A stretch of DNA of 64,000 nucleotides from Bacillus sp. S/N-304-OC-R1 (GCF_019749375.1 NZ_JACWFE010000005.1:1-64000); one strand, 5' to 3'; shown: positions 53,979 to 63,110, numbered from the stretch's first letter. Made by a program: numbers and translations. Notes: generated from the sequence alone by a model not told the origin.

Positions 53979-55772
53979 TTACGTTATTTCATCTTTTTTT
54001 GTTACGTCCGGTTTGATCCATATATTTTTAAAATCTACGTGCCCTCTAGAATTGATCTTTACCCCTTTAATGGAGGGATGAAAGGTTGATTCAATACTTT
54101 TATGAACTAAGAAGGCAGCTGCCTGTTCTGAAATGAGATGAGCTTCTATTTCTGAAAATAACGTTGATCGTTCCTCTTCTTTAGATGTTGCGAGGATTGT
54201 CTCTATCTTTCTATCAATAGCATCCTTAATTTCTGGATCCAAATGCTGATGCAAAAAGCTAAAGCGGGATTGATAAAGTTCCAGCTTAGACATTTCTTTT
54301 TCTCCCCATACAGCTTCAAATAAAATACAGTCTGCTTGTTGGATACTTTCTTCATTAAGGATTTCCTGCCAGCCGAGAATCGTTATATGAATAGAAATCC
54401 CATATTGGGCTGCTTCAGTCATTATCCATTCGGCATCAGGCTGATGCCGTTCGTACGTAAATAATTGAATGGGTTCCCCGGAATAGCTAGATTGCTGTAA
54501 AAGAAACTGTATTTCTTCATTCTCTATTTTTTCCTGAGTCATGAGCAGAGAGCGTTGCATTTCAAAGCTAAAGGAAGGAAGCAGCCTCGGTGATCCTAGG
54601 TCAGCAATCAGCTTTTTACGGTCAATTAGCTTATTGAGTGCCTTTCTAAAAAATATACTTTGCAGAGGGCTATTCTTTTTTCGAAGATTAAAGGTTAAAA
54701 GACTGCTGCCTTCATACATCCCCTCGACTACTTCATGAGATGGATCGTCACTGGAGTAATTACTTTCGCCGGTGTTAACAAAAATACTGCTGTTATCTGC
54801 TAAAATTTCTTTCTCATATTCTCTTGGCACATTTAAAATTTCAAAACGGTCCACGAAAGGTCTGCCTTCATAATAAGATGAATTTGCTTCAAGAACAGCG
54901 TAATTTTCATTATACGTATGTACCTTAAAAGGTCCTGTACCTATATAGTCTGTACCTTCCGCGGGGATAATGGAAAGGGCAGGAAAACTAAGAAATCGCA
55001 AAAATAGTTCGTTTGGTTTATGTAAATGGAATCGTACCGTGTATCGATTTAGACATTCAATGTCATTAATATTTTTGACAAGCCATGATTGTTCAAAGTC
55101 TGGATGGAAAAGTAACGAAAACGTAAAATGAATGTCAGTTGATATAAGTTCCTTGTCATTGTGGAATTGTAATCCTTTTTTCAAATAGAATGTCCACTCT
55201 GTTTTTTCCTCGTTAACCTCCCAATGATGGGCAAGTTTCCCCTTTACTTTTTCGGTTGAATGATCAAATAAAACGATCGTGTCATATACCTGCTTAATGA
55301 GATGGACATCGAAATCAAAGAAAGCTTTTGAAGGAACTATCGAATTAAAGGTTCGAAACATTGGGAGTCGAATAATATCCTTCACTACCTTAGCGTTTTC
55401 TTGTTGCGTATAACCAAAGTATTGATTTAGCCATTCCAAAAGCTGTTTTTTTAAATCGGGACTACCATAGAGTGTGGCAAGCTCCAATCCTTCTGTAATT
55501 TTTCCATTCATAAATAGATTTATTGCTTCAGAAAAAGCAGCATCGTCAATTGATTTTAAAAAGGTAAGATGAGATTTATTTCCTCGCCCGCGGCCAGGGG
55601 AAAATAATATCCAGCCGGACTCGATGAGCTTTGATAGGATAAACTTTGTATTTCGCTGTGAACAAAACAGAAGATTTGCAAGCTCTTCCATCGTGGTCGA
55701 GAATGGGACATGCTCGGGTTGGCTTTTATAGTAATCACGTATCGCTTTGTAGTTCTCAATTAATCGACTCAT
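53979..55772 (-). CDS. SgrR-type regulator with solute-binding domain
   Basis: 597 residues. The N-terminal winged helix (about 1-110, MEELANLLFCSQRNTKFILS and GRGRGNKSHLTF) matches SgrR_N. The rest is an SBP_bac_5 oligopeptide-binding-like domain without signal peptide (KGKLAHHWEVNEEKTEWTF, GLQFHNDKELISTDIHFTFS, GTGPFKV). Such proteins sense a cytoplasmic sugar-like or peptide ligand. AGGAG 8 nt upstream supports the start. It is divergent from the MFS exporter at 55877, its likely target. Confidence 0.87.
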   Translation of the reverse strand: MSRLIENYKAIRDYYKSQPEHVPFSTTMEELANLLFCSQRNTKFILSKLIESGWILFSPGRGRGNKSHLTFLKSIDDAAFSEAINLFMNGKITEGLELATLYGSPDLKKQLLEWLNQYFGYTQQENAKVVKDIIRLPMFRTFNSIVPSKAFFDFDVHLIKQVYDTIVLFDHSTEKVKGKLAHHWEVNEEKTEWTFYLKKGLQFHNDKELISTDIHFTFSLLFHPDFEQSWLVKNINDIECLNRYTVRFHLHKPNELFLRFLSFPALSIIPAEGTDYIGTGPFKVHTYNENYAVLEANSSYYEGRPFVDRFEILNVPREYEKEILADNSSIFVNTGESNYSSDDPSHEVVEGMYEGSSLLTFNLRKKNSPLQSIFFRKALNKLIDRKKLIADLGSPRLLPSFSFEMQRSLLMTQEKIENEEIQFLLQQSSYSGEPIQLFTYERHQPDAEWIMTEAAQYGISIHITILGWQEILNEESIQQADCILFEAVWGEKEMSKLELYQSRFSFLHQHLDPEIKDAIDRKIETILATSKEEERSTLFSEIEAHLISEQAAAFLVHKSIESTFHPSIKGVKINSRGHVDFKNIWIKPDVTKKDEIT

Positions 55773-55876
55773 TTTTCCACTCCTAAAACCCGAAACTTTT
55801 TAAATTATTTCTTCCATTTTTACATATTAAAAATCCACCTACAATAAAAACAAAGATTGAAAGGGGAATGGCATGA

Positions 55877-57103
55877 ATGTCTACTTCATTAGTGAAATTG
55901 AATAAAGAAACAGGAGGTATTTGGAGTAATCAATCCTTTCTCATCCTCCTTAGTTCAACATTTTTGCTAAGCTTAGCGAATCGAATTTATGAGCTTCTGC
56001 TTCCACTTATTCTTTTTGAATTAACGAATTCGTCTGTTGCGGTAACAACGATGCGAACTGCAGAGCTACTGCCCAATTTGGTATTTGGCATCTTCATTGG
56101 TGTGATTGTTGATCGAGTGAATAAAAAGAAGCTTGCACTATGGAGTATCGGTTTGCAAGCTGCACTGCTTTTCTGCATGGCTTATTTGTTAAAAGTGGGA
56201 ACAAGCTGGCTAGGCATTTATTATATTATCGGCTTCCTGCTGATGACTTGCAATTATGGGTATTTCAATGCTCAGATTGGGCTAGTCAAAATGAACATTC
56301 CAACGAATTATTTAAATTCGGCGAATGCAAAATTCTCCTTTATAGAAACGTTTATTAGTGTGATGGGTCCTGTTATTTCCGGCATTATTTTACTGCTGCC
56401 ATTTTTCTATAATGGAGTGCTGCTTACCGCCTTTGTTTATATGCTTTGCCTGTTCATTTTGGCACGGCTATCACACCAGGCAGAAGCAGTCAGGATGAAT
56501 AGCTCTGGATTCTTTGCTGATTTTCGTGAAGGTTGGAGAGCGTTTAAAGATAATAAACTCCTTTGGATGATGACTATTTTTATTATGCTATTAAATTCAA
56601 CATTTTCAGTTGTCCAGATTGCAGTGCTACTTTTCGCAAAAGAGGATCTAGGTCTAAAATCTACCGGAGTGGCGATCGTCATATCGGCTATTGGAATTGG
56701 TGGAATGATCGGCAGCCTTTTCTCAAGTAAACTAAGAAAAGCATGGGGATTAGGCGTTTTATTCGGAGTGTCTGCATTTCTTCATGGAGCTGCCTATTTG
56801 TTAATGTATTTTTCAGATCATTACTATAAGCTGATTATAGCACTGTTTTTTAGCGGAATAGCAACATCATTTTACACTGTCTGTGCATACACATTCAGGC
56901 TGGAGCAGACGACTCCCGAATTGATTGGCAGAATTAGCGGAATGACAGGAACGTTTTTCAGAATCGGGATGCCGATTACTGTTTATTTGTCAGGCTGGGT
57001 CATTTACAAGTGGGGGACTGCCCCGATCTTTCTCACAGCCGCGATTTTTAATCTTATTGTTTTTATCATCTACCGCATGACTCTCTTATGGAAGGTAAAG
57101 TAA
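55877..57103 (+). CDS. MFS exporter
   Basis: 408 residues with 11-12 helices. The MFS_3/EntS-like pattern is seen as RTAELLPNLVFGIFIGVIVD plus RVNKKK and ISAIGIGGMIGSLFSSKLRK. Most relatives are drug or small-molecule exporters. AAGGGG precedes the start. The pairing with a divergent SgrR-type regulator recurs in Bacillus and suggests ligand-controlled efflux. Followed by an alpha/beta hydrolase gene 87 bp on. Confidence 0.85.
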   Translation: MSTSLVKLNKETGGIWSNQSFLILLSSTFLLSLANRIYELLLPLILFELTNSSVAVTTMRTAELLPNLVFGIFIGVIVDRVNKKKLALWSIGLQAALLFCMAYLLKVGTSWLGIYYIIGFLLMTCNYGYFNAQIGLVKMNIPTNYLNSANAKFSFIETFISVMGPVISGIILLLPFFYNGVLLTAFVYMLCLFILARLSHQAEAVRMNSSGFFADFREGWRAFKDNKLLWMMTIFIMLLNSTFSVVQIAVLLFAKEDLGLKSTGVAIVISAIGIGGMIGSLFSSKLRKAWGLGVLFGVSAFLHGAAYLLMYFSDHYYKLIIALFFSGIATSFYTVCAYTFRLEQTTPELIGRISGMTGTFFRIGMPITVYLSGWVIYKWGTAPIFLTAAIFNLIVFIIYRMTLLWKVK

Positions 57104-57190
57104 AAAAAGTTCCGATAAATTTAAGAGAAAAAGAGAAAAATATTAATAGTTAGATTGTATTTTTTTAACAACTAAATAGGATGGTGTAAC

Positions 57191-58063
57191 TTGTCTAATT
57201 TAACCTTTCCAATAGAAGCCACAAGAGAATTGTATTATCAGAAATATGATGAATCATTAAAGCAATGGAACATTGAGATAGAGTCCCTTTACATCAATAC
57301 AACATTCGGGAAAACACATGTGATTGCTTGCGGACCCAAAAATGCTCAACCGCTTGTACTGCTTCACGGTATGACTGTAAGCTCCGCAATGTGGTTTGCG
57401 AATGCTCCGGGTTGGTCCGAAATGTATCGAGTTTATGCGATAGATACGATTGGAGATTTCGGAAAAAGCGAATGTGTTCAGCCAATTACAACTTCTGAGG
57501 AAATGAAGACTTGGCTTAATGAGGTTCTTGATGCTTTAAAATTAGATCAAATCTATTTGGTTGGACACTCAATGGGAGGATGGATCTCGTTAAAGTTTAG
57601 TTTGGAATCTGAAAAAGTAAAAAAATTAGTTTTATTAGCACCTGTCATGAGCTTCTCTTCATTAAATTGGAAGTTTCCATTTAAATTGCTGCCTGCAATG
57701 ATATTAAAAAACTCGTATTTTATTAGAAGTTTATATAATTGGATGTTTGCAAAACAAAGTCGTCCCAATTCCATTCTCTACGAACAATTTCTTCTAGGGT
57801 ATAAATATGGAAAAATTCAGCTAAGAGTTGCACCAACTGTTTTTAAAGAAACGGAATTAAAAAAATTGCAGCCTGAAACCTTAGTTCTGATTGGTGAAAA
57901 TGAAGTCGTCTATTCATCAGTAGAAAAAGCACTAAAGAATGCAGAAGCTTCACCAAAAATAACCGCTAAATTAATTCCAAGCAGTTCACACTGTTTACCT
58001 GCTGAACAAAATCAACTTGTCAATCAATTGGTAATCAATTTTTTAGATGAAATGAAGAAATAA
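57191..58063 (+). CDS. alpha/beta hydrolase
   Basis: 290 residues starting at TTG after TAGGATGGTG. Marks are LLHGMTVSSAMWFANAP, DTIGDFGKSE, nucleophile elbow VGHSMGGWISLKFS, the acid in LIGENEVVYSS and the catalytic His in PSSSHCLPAEQ. It is a distant paralogue of the hydrolase at 52386 (both keep the fold of N-terminal STFGKTHVI-like residues). Substrate unknown. Confidence 0.82.
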   Translation: MSNLTFPIEATRELYYQKYDESLKQWNIEIESLYINTTFGKTHVIACGPKNAQPLVLLHGMTVSSAMWFANAPGWSEMYRVYAIDTIGDFGKSECVQPITTSEEMKTWLNEVLDALKLDQIYLVGHSMGGWISLKFSLESEKVKKLVLLAPVMSFSSLNWKFPFKLLPAMILKNSYFIRSLYNWMFAKQSRPNSILYEQFLLGYKYGKIQLRVAPTVFKETELKKLQPETLVLIGENEVVYSSVEKALKNAEASPKITAKLIPSSSHCLPAEQNQLVNQLVINFLDEMKK

Positions 58064-58131
58064 ATATTCTTTTATCTTTCTAGAAAATTTTGTTTTATTC
58101 TTTAAAAATATCTTTTTTAGGCAAAAAGGTA

Positions 58132-58140
58132 TGGTATAAT
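58132..58140 (+). promoter_or_regulatory. extended -10 promoter of small gene
   Basis: TGGTATAAT is a TGn-TATAAT extended -10 element 35 bp before the small coding sequence at 58175. No good -35 is present, which extended -10 promoters tolerate. Confidence 0.6.
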
Positions 58141-58174
58141 TTTACTAATATTTTAATGGGAATGAGGTTATTGT

Positions 58175-58279
58175 ATGCCAGAAATTAAGTGGGGAACTCC
58201 ATTAAGTTTAGCTTGTTTAGGAATATTTTTAGGCGGTTTAGGCACCTTTTTTAAGGCAGTTTGGAGTACTTTTTTGTAA
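58175..58279 (+). CDS. 34-residue small membrane protein
   Basis: A 34-codon gene reading MPEIKWGTPLSLACLGIFLG and then GLGTFFKAVWSTFL. One hydrophobic, Gly-rich helix spans residues 8-33, with a short charged N-terminus. It has an extended -10 promoter, GAGG 8 nt before the ATG, and a perfect intrinsic terminator starting in its stop codon, so it is a complete minimal transcription unit. I do not recognise the family. Being short, it would be missed by most gene finders. Confidence 0.65.
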   Translation: MPEIKWGTPLSLACLGIFLGGLGTFFKAVWSTFL

Positions 58280-58307
58280 ACAGACTATTACAGTCTGTTT
58301 TTTTTTA
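58278..58307 (+). terminator. terminator of 34-aa gene
   Basis: AAACAGACT (58278-58286) and AGTCTGTTT (58292-58300) form a perfect 9-bp stem with a 5-nt loop, leading into T10. It overlaps the stop codon. Confidence 0.9.
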
Positions 58308-58386
58308 TTTGCATCCTATCACTTAGTTTTTATAAGATTATCCAAGGTGATCAAATTTACTTGAATAGCTAACAATAGGTGATGAA

Positions 58387-59094
58387 ATGATACATACATT
58401 CTTAGGAGATACAATTCATTTTGAAATAAAATACAAAAATCGAACTTCCATGGGCATTTATATAGATCACTATGGAAATATTGAGGTTCAAGCTCCAAAG
58501 GGGACACCAGATAAAAAGGTGATTCAATTAATAGAAGATAGCTGGGATTTAATCCAGAAAAAATTAAAAGAAATGAAGGACAGAATGGCAGGTCCAATTG
58601 ATAAAGTCTATGACGCTAGTGAAAGCTTTCTGTATTTAGGAAATGAGTATCCTATCCAGATCCACGAAAATCATAATGCCGATCAGGACTATGTTGTATT
58701 TGAACGAGATAAGCTGCACATATATGTGCAGCAGCTTGAGGATGAGAGGATAAAACAAGCTTTAAAGCGATTTTATTATCAGCAATGCAAGGCTTTAGTG
58801 GAGAGGAGCATTTCCGCTCATCAAAGTTTCTTTAAAGAAAAGCCTCGTTCTATCCGAATTTCAGATAGTAAGACGACATGGGGAACGTGTGATTCAAAAC
58901 GGCAGTTAACCTTCAATTGGAAGCTGGCAATGGCACCACGAGAAGTAATCGATTACGTTGTGGTGCATGAGATGTGTCATATGGTTCATCTGAATCACGA
59001 CCGATCCTTCTGGCGTCTCGTTGGAGGGATGATGCCGGATTATAAGGAACAGGAAAAATGGCTAGCCCGATCAAGCTGGAAAATGACTGTTTAG
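58387..59094 (+). CDS. YgjP/DUF45-family metallopeptidase-like protein
   Basis: 235 residues. The zinc motif HEMCHMVHLNHDRSFW (HExxH plus a downstream His) and ISDSKTTWGTCDSKRQLTFN identify the YgjP-like (SprT-related) family. Members are predicted zinc hydrolases; E. coli YgjP has been linked to nucleotide phosphohydrolysis. The N-terminal beta part has IDHYGNIEVQAPKGT. Translation signal is weak (TAGGTGATG). Cytoplasmic, single gene. Confidence 0.87.
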   Translation: MIHTFLGDTIHFEIKYKNRTSMGIYIDHYGNIEVQAPKGTPDKKVIQLIEDSWDLIQKKLKEMKDRMAGPIDKVYDASESFLYLGNEYPIQIHENHNADQDYVVFERDKLHIYVQQLEDERIKQALKRFYYQQCKALVERSISAHQSFFKEKPRSIRISDSKTTWGTCDSKRQLTFNWKLAMAPREVIDYVVVHEMCHMVHLNHDRSFWRLVGGMMPDYKEQEKWLARSSWKMTV

Positions 59095-59171
59095 CGTTTC
59101 TGATTTTGTTATTTACAAAAAAATAAAAAAGTGGGATAATAAAGAAAATTTCGGAGGTGGAAAGTAAGTAT

Positions 59172-59192
59172 ATGGAACCAACTAATTGCTAA
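59172..59192 (+). CDS. candidate six-codon leader peptide
   Basis: ATG to TAA reads MEPTNC, about 25 nt into the predicted ABC-F leader transcript, with an AGGTGG stretch 10 nt upstream and GGAGG 14 nt upstream. GTG 59157 in the same frame would give VESKYMEPTNC. Translation is not proven. Confidence 0.35.
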   Translation: MEPTNC

Positions 59193-59429
59193 TATTAATT
59201 TATTTTTTAAATTAATAACGATTTTCAAATGAGTGACATTTACCTAAAAAAGTTAGGTTTATTTGTTATGCTCTTTATGGAATGAAGGCAATTAGAAGGT
59301 AACTTACTTTACTACTATTGAGATCATAATTTATAGAAAATTACGTAGTCTTTGTGAAATACAGCAAGCCAGTTTTTGGTGCGTATTTTTTCATGACTGT
59401 GTTAATAGATTATTTTCTATGATCAATCT

Positions 59430-59467
59430 AGACTGTAAGAAGAAATCCTCTTCTTATGGTCTTTTTT
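59430..59467 (+). terminator. attenuator terminator upstream of ABC-F gene
   Basis: AGAC-TG-TAAGAAGA (59430-59443) pairs with TCTTCTTA-TG-GTCT (59449-59462), then TTTTTT. It lies about 90 bp before the ABC-F start and about 280 bp after the promoter with no gene between, as an attenuator would. Confidence 0.8.
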
Positions 59468-59553
59468 AATTCATAAATTAATAGTAAATATTGTCTTTCT
59501 TCACCTTGTCCATAAAATGCGTAACGTAAATATGGATGAAAGAAGGAATTAAC

Positions 59554-61479
59554 ATGTTAGAACTGAAATTGAATGGAATTAAAAAATATATGGAAGCTAC
59601 TCTTGTCGTGAAAAATATTACCTTTGAAGCGTATGAAGGGGAGAAGATCGGAATTATTGGTGCAAATGGAAGCGGTAAAAGCACGATTCTCAAATTAATT
59701 GCAGGAATCGAGCCCATGCATTATTATCCAGGTTACCCGCAAACCTCTAGTCCTGGATATGATGAGGGGCTGATTCATTCTCCACGAGGGGCAACTAAGG
59801 CTTACCTCGAGCAATCACCTGTGTACCGGGAAGGCTTAAAAGTAAGAGATGTGTTAAATCTTGCTTTTGCAGAGATTGAAAGCATTGAAATTCAAATGCG
59901 TGAATTAGAGGAACAGTTGAAGACATTGGAAGAGGCTGCTCTAGAAAAAGCTCTGAAAAAATATAGCGATCTTCTTCATCAATTCGAAGTAAAAGGGGGA
60001 TATGAGCGGGAGGAGAAAGTCAGCAAGGTTTGTACGGGTCTTCAATTTGATGAGAGCTTCCTAAATATGGAATTTGATATATTAAGTGGAGGAGAAAAAA
60101 CGACTGTCGTGCTAGGCAAGCTCTTAATTCATAATCCGGATATTTTGCTGCTCGATGAGCCTACAAATCATTTGGATATGGAATCGATAGAGTGGCTTGA
60201 AGGGTATCTGAAAACCTATAAAGGAATCGTATTAATTGTCTCCCATGACCGGTATTTCCTGGACAATGTCGTGACAAAAATCGTAGAGATAGAAGATATG
60301 GAATCAATAACCTATAAGGGAAACTACTCCTCTTTTATTAGTCAAAAAGAAGAGAATATGCGGATTCAATACGAGCATTTTCGAGAGCAGCAAAAAAAGA
60401 TTAATAGCATGGAAAAGACGGTTATGAGCTTAAGAGACTGGGCGATGAGAGCAGATAATAATAAGTTTTTTCGAAGAGCGTCCAGTATCCAGAAGAAGCT
60501 GGATAAGATGGAGCGCATCGAGAAGCCAATTTTTGAAAGACGAAATATGAAGCTGGATTTAAAAGAAGCCGTCCGGTCAGGAACTGAAACAATAAAGGCA
60601 ATCGGGCTCTCTAAAAGCTACGGGGATAAAATCATCTTGAGGGATGCAGATTTGCTAATTACCTTTGGTGAAAGAGCAGGTTTAATCGGGCCGAATGGGA
60701 GCGGGAAAACTACTTTTCTGAAGATGCTTTTAGGTGAAGAACAGCCCGATGAAGGCGTAGTGGAATTGGGAGCTAATGTGGTCGCTGCATATTTGCCTCA
60801 GAAAATTGTTTTTAAGGATGAAGAACATTCTGTAATCGAAGTATTTAGGGAGAATATCTCGATTGTAGAGGGTAAAGCAAGAGAGTATCTTTCAAAGTAT
60901 ATGTTTTATAAAAGCAGTGTCTTTAAAAAAGTAAAGCATTTATCCGGAGGAGAAAGAATCAGGCTGAAGCTAGCTATGCTGTTGTATCAAGATATCAATT
61001 TACTAATTTTTGATGAGCCTACAAACCATCTTGATATTGATTCGATTGAAACGCTTGAGGAGGCTCTGGAAGACTTTAAGGGCACCATATTCTTTATCTC
61101 TCATGACCGGTATTTTATTAATAAAATCGGCCAAAGGGTAATAGCCCTAGAGGACTATTCTTTAAAAAGCTATCTTGGGAACTATGATAATTTTAAAATT
61201 GAAAAAGAAAAAATTAGTATTGGAGAAGAAACGAAAAAGCCAGTTATAAAAACGGATAAAGTTAAAAAACAAAAAAGTCAATCTGAAGAAACAAAGAAGG
61301 AAGGAGCTAATGCCTTAGCTCGAATTGAAATTCTTGAAAGGGAAATAAGCGAGATTGATTTAGCCATGGCTGCCGACTTTATGGATTATGAGAAGCTTAA
61401 TATCCTGTATGAAAGAAAACTAGAATTAAATAGTGAACTGGAATCGATTATGGAAGTTTGGTTGGGATTAGGTAATTAA
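59554..61479 (+). CDS. ABC-F ribosome-associated ATPase (antibiotic-resistance type)
   Basis: 641 residues with two ABC domains and no membrane segment. First domain: Walker A GANGSGKST, signature LSGGEKT, LLLDEPTNHLDMESI. Second: GPNGSGKTT, HLSGGERIR, LIFDEPTNHLDIDSIE. Between them is a charged arm/linker (near 255-330, MRADNNKFFRRASSIQKKLD) of the kind that reaches the peptidyl-transferase centre. A C-terminal coiled coil ends the protein. ABC-F proteins rescue stalled ribosomes or displace lincosamide, pleuromutilin and similar drugs. AGAAGG fits ATG 59554; the in-frame ATG at 59536 is less well placed. Attenuator control supports a drug-inducible role, but the drug is unknown. Confidence 0.87.
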   Translation: MLELKLNGIKKYMEATLVVKNITFEAYEGEKIGIIGANGSGKSTILKLIAGIEPMHYYPGYPQTSSPGYDEGLIHSPRGATKAYLEQSPVYREGLKVRDVLNLAFAEIESIEIQMRELEEQLKTLEEAALEKALKKYSDLLHQFEVKGGYEREEKVSKVCTGLQFDESFLNMEFDILSGGEKTTVVLGKLLIHNPDILLLDEPTNHLDMESIEWLEGYLKTYKGIVLIVSHDRYFLDNVVTKIVEIEDMESITYKGNYSSFISQKEENMRIQYEHFREQQKKINSMEKTVMSLRDWAMRADNNKFFRRASSIQKKLDKMERIEKPIFERRNMKLDLKEAVRSGTETIKAIGLSKSYGDKIILRDADLLITFGERAGLIGPNGSGKTTFLKMLLGEEQPDEGVVELGANVVAAYLPQKIVFKDEEHSVIEVFRENISIVEGKAREYLSKYMFYKSSVFKKVKHLSGGERIRLKLAMLLYQDINLLIFDEPTNHLDIDSIETLEEALEDFKGTIFFISHDRYFINKIGQRVIALEDYSLKSYLGNYDNFKIEKEKISIGEETKKPVIKTDKVKKQKSQSEETKKEGANALARIEILEREISEIDLAMAADFMDYEKLNILYERKLELNSELESIMEVWLGLGN

Positions 61480-61489
61480 TTGAGCTAAG

Positions 61490-61536
61490 GCGCCTGTTCT
61501 TCAGCGGATATAAGCTGGAGATCAGGCGCTTTTTTA
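61490..61536 (+). terminator. terminator after ABC-F gene
   Basis: GCGCCTG (61490-61496) and CAGGCGC (61523-61529), with an inner CAGC/GCTG stem, are followed by seven T. Confidence 0.85.
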
Positions 61537-61570
61537 TTAGTTTCATACCATATTTCTGTATATTATTTAA

Positions 61571-61675
61571 TTTATTTGCGAAACAGGACAGTTTATTTGC
61601 GAAACAACAGGATTTGTTCGCGGAATTGGACAGATTATTTGCGAAACATCAGGATTTATTTGCGAAACTGAATTT
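61571..61675. repeat. 21-bp tandem array, 5 units (TTTATTTGCGAAAC type)
   Basis: Five units with exact 21-bp period begin at 61571, 61592, 61613, 61634 and 61655. Each has a core T(T/A)TTTGCGAA(A/C). The last unit runs into the stop codon of the NERD gene. Same family as the array at 62766 on the other side of that gene. Confidence 0.85.
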
Positions 61676-62655
61676 TACCAAGGAATGTTTTCAACGGAAT
61701 AAGAACGGTTCTTTTTCTCTCCCGAACTAATAAGTCTTACGGATCGCAATTGTCTTCCTGCTGCGTCGACAGATTCAATATGGGCAAAATTTCGAAACTC
61801 GTGGTTAGTTATTTTCGGATCATATAGTAAAAAATAATCTAGTAACGAGCACTCTAGTGCATCACTAGAAAAACTATTACATGATGGACAGTACCATTTT
61901 CTCTTTTTGCGAACAATAGGAAGAGAATCGCATAAGGGACAATGAATTCCCGTTAATAATTCGCTCTTTTTAATATCATATCTTTCTAATATATGGACTG
62001 TTGGCGGTGTATTCTTTTTGACAAAGAGCTTGCTTAGTTTTCGTAGCTCCTTTTCTTCGAGGATTTCATGCGGGTACATGCTCTCAATCATATCAATTTT
62101 TTTCAGGAGATTATGAGATTTGCACACTCGTTGTTTAGCTTCTGGATTGTGTCCAATAAAGGAGATAATGGCATAAGGATTACTAATTACGACTAAGTAA
62201 TCAACTGGCACTGAAGGGAAATTATATTTAGAGAGAAACTCTTTTATGCAGGCTTTTTGCATTTCAGCCTGAGAGATAGGGTCTGTGTAGCCTTTATATT
62301 TTTCATCAACCTTTTGATAAAATTGCTCATTTTCAAAATCAAAATTTAACGTTCCTGTCATATTTTTGGTTTCAACTATAAGGGCGAATTTTTTAGTAAG
62401 GAGGAGTGTATCTATTTGGCAGTTAAATTTTCCAAATGGAAGGTTTAAATCGTGGAAAATCATATATTCTTTATCGGGGAGTCTGCAAAAAAAGTAGTCT
62501 AGGGATTCTTCACCTTGATAACCTGCCTGTCGTCTTGCGAGTTCCTTCATTATCTGTTGGCGTTTTTCATGATTTTTGGGGAGTCGCCGCAATAAGGCCG
62601 TTAAAATCAAGATAATTAATGGGATTTTCCGTTCCTTAATAATCAAAATGATCAT
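61675..62655 (-). CDS. NERD-domain nuclease-related protein with zinc ribbon
   Basis: 326 residues. An N-terminal hydrophobic stretch (ERKIPLIILILTALL) may anchor it. The NERD domain (about 45-170) shows GYQGEESLDYFF, NCQIDTLLLTKKFALIVETK with the D...E.K pattern of PD-(D/E)XK nucleases, and PVDYLVVISNP. A C-terminal four-cysteine zinc ribbon (CPLC...CPSC near 245-265) follows. The family is found widely in Bacillus; a role in DNA processing is presumed. AAGGA directly abuts ATG 62655, so an internal TTG a few codons on may be the true start. The gene is bracketed by arrays of the same 21-bp repeat. Confidence 0.82.
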   Translation of the reverse strand: MIILIIKERKIPLIILILTALLRRLPKNHEKRQQIMKELARRQAGYQGEESLDYFFCRLPDKEYMIFHDLNLPFGKFNCQIDTLLLTKKFALIVETKNMTGTLNFDFENEQFYQKVDEKYKGYTDPISQAEMQKACIKEFLSKYNFPSVPVDYLVVISNPYAIISFIGHNPEAKQRVCKSHNLLKKIDMIESMYPHEILEEKELRKLSKLFVKKNTPPTVHILERYDIKKSELLTGIHCPLCDSLPIVRKKRKWYCPSCNSFSSDALECSLLDYFLLYDPKITNHEFRNFAHIESVDAAGRQLRSVRLISSGEKKNRSYSVENIPW

Positions 62656-62765
62656 TCCTTTTGTTTTTATATACTAATTCTCATTTGGTTAGAAAATACC
62701 TGCAGAATCTTGTTGAAAAATATCATATTTTAATAGCTTGCTTTATATATTTTTTTTGAATAGGA

Positions 62766-62954
62766 TTTATTTGCGAAACTAGGCAGTTTATTTGCGAACC
62801 GACTAAATTTGTTTGCGGAACTAGGCAGTTTATTTGCGAACCGACTAAATTTGTTTGCGGAACTAGGCAGTTTATTTGCGAACCGACTAAATTTGTTTGC
62901 GAAACTAGGCAGTTTATTTGCGAAACAACAAAATTTATTTGCGATATACCCTTA
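62766..62954. repeat. 21-bp tandem array, 9 units
   Basis: Nine units of exact 21-bp period run from 62766 to 62954. Two alternating versions, ending AACTAGGCAG and AACCGACTAAA, form a 42-bp higher-order repeat copied about three times. The core TTTGCGAA matches the array at 61571. It lies upstream of the NERD gene. 62955-63110 shows no clear feature. Confidence 0.9.
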
Positions 62955-63110
62955 TTATCTTAAAAACGTGAGAGAATTTATAAAGTCATTAATTTCTTTT
63001 TTTCATCTTGATTCATATTTGTATTTATGAATAAAAACAGTACTGGAATGTCAATAGATAAGAGTCTGTCCATCAACACTTTAATGTGAAGTTGGCAGAC
63101 TCCTTAAACA

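Larger units (their letters stand above)
59112..59535 (+). promoter_or_regulatory. promoter and long attenuator leader of the ABC-F gene
   Basis: TTTACA (59112-59117), a 17-bp spacer and GATAAT (59135-59140) make a good sigma-A promoter, putting the transcript start near 59147. The ~390-nt leader has a GGAGG site, a tiny ORF at 59172 and a small ACCTAA/TTAGGT hairpin (59242-59258). Long-range pairing (TAGAAAAT 59334 with ATTTTCTA 59412, GATCA 59322 with TGATC 59420) ends just before an intrinsic terminator at 59430. ABC-F resistance genes such as vmlR are often controlled this way by ribosome-stalling antibiotics. Confidence 0.65.

Noticed and set aside
59147-59535. T-box or known metabolite riboswitch before the ABC-F gene
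   Set aside because: No T-box sequence or recognisable riboswitch core was seen; a drug-responsive attenuator fits better.
62766-63030. Repeat protein read from the 21-bp array (LFAELGS/LFANRLN heptads)
   Set aside because: A 21-bp period keeps any frame open by itself; there is no ribosome binding site, and the units match a non-coding array beside the next gene.
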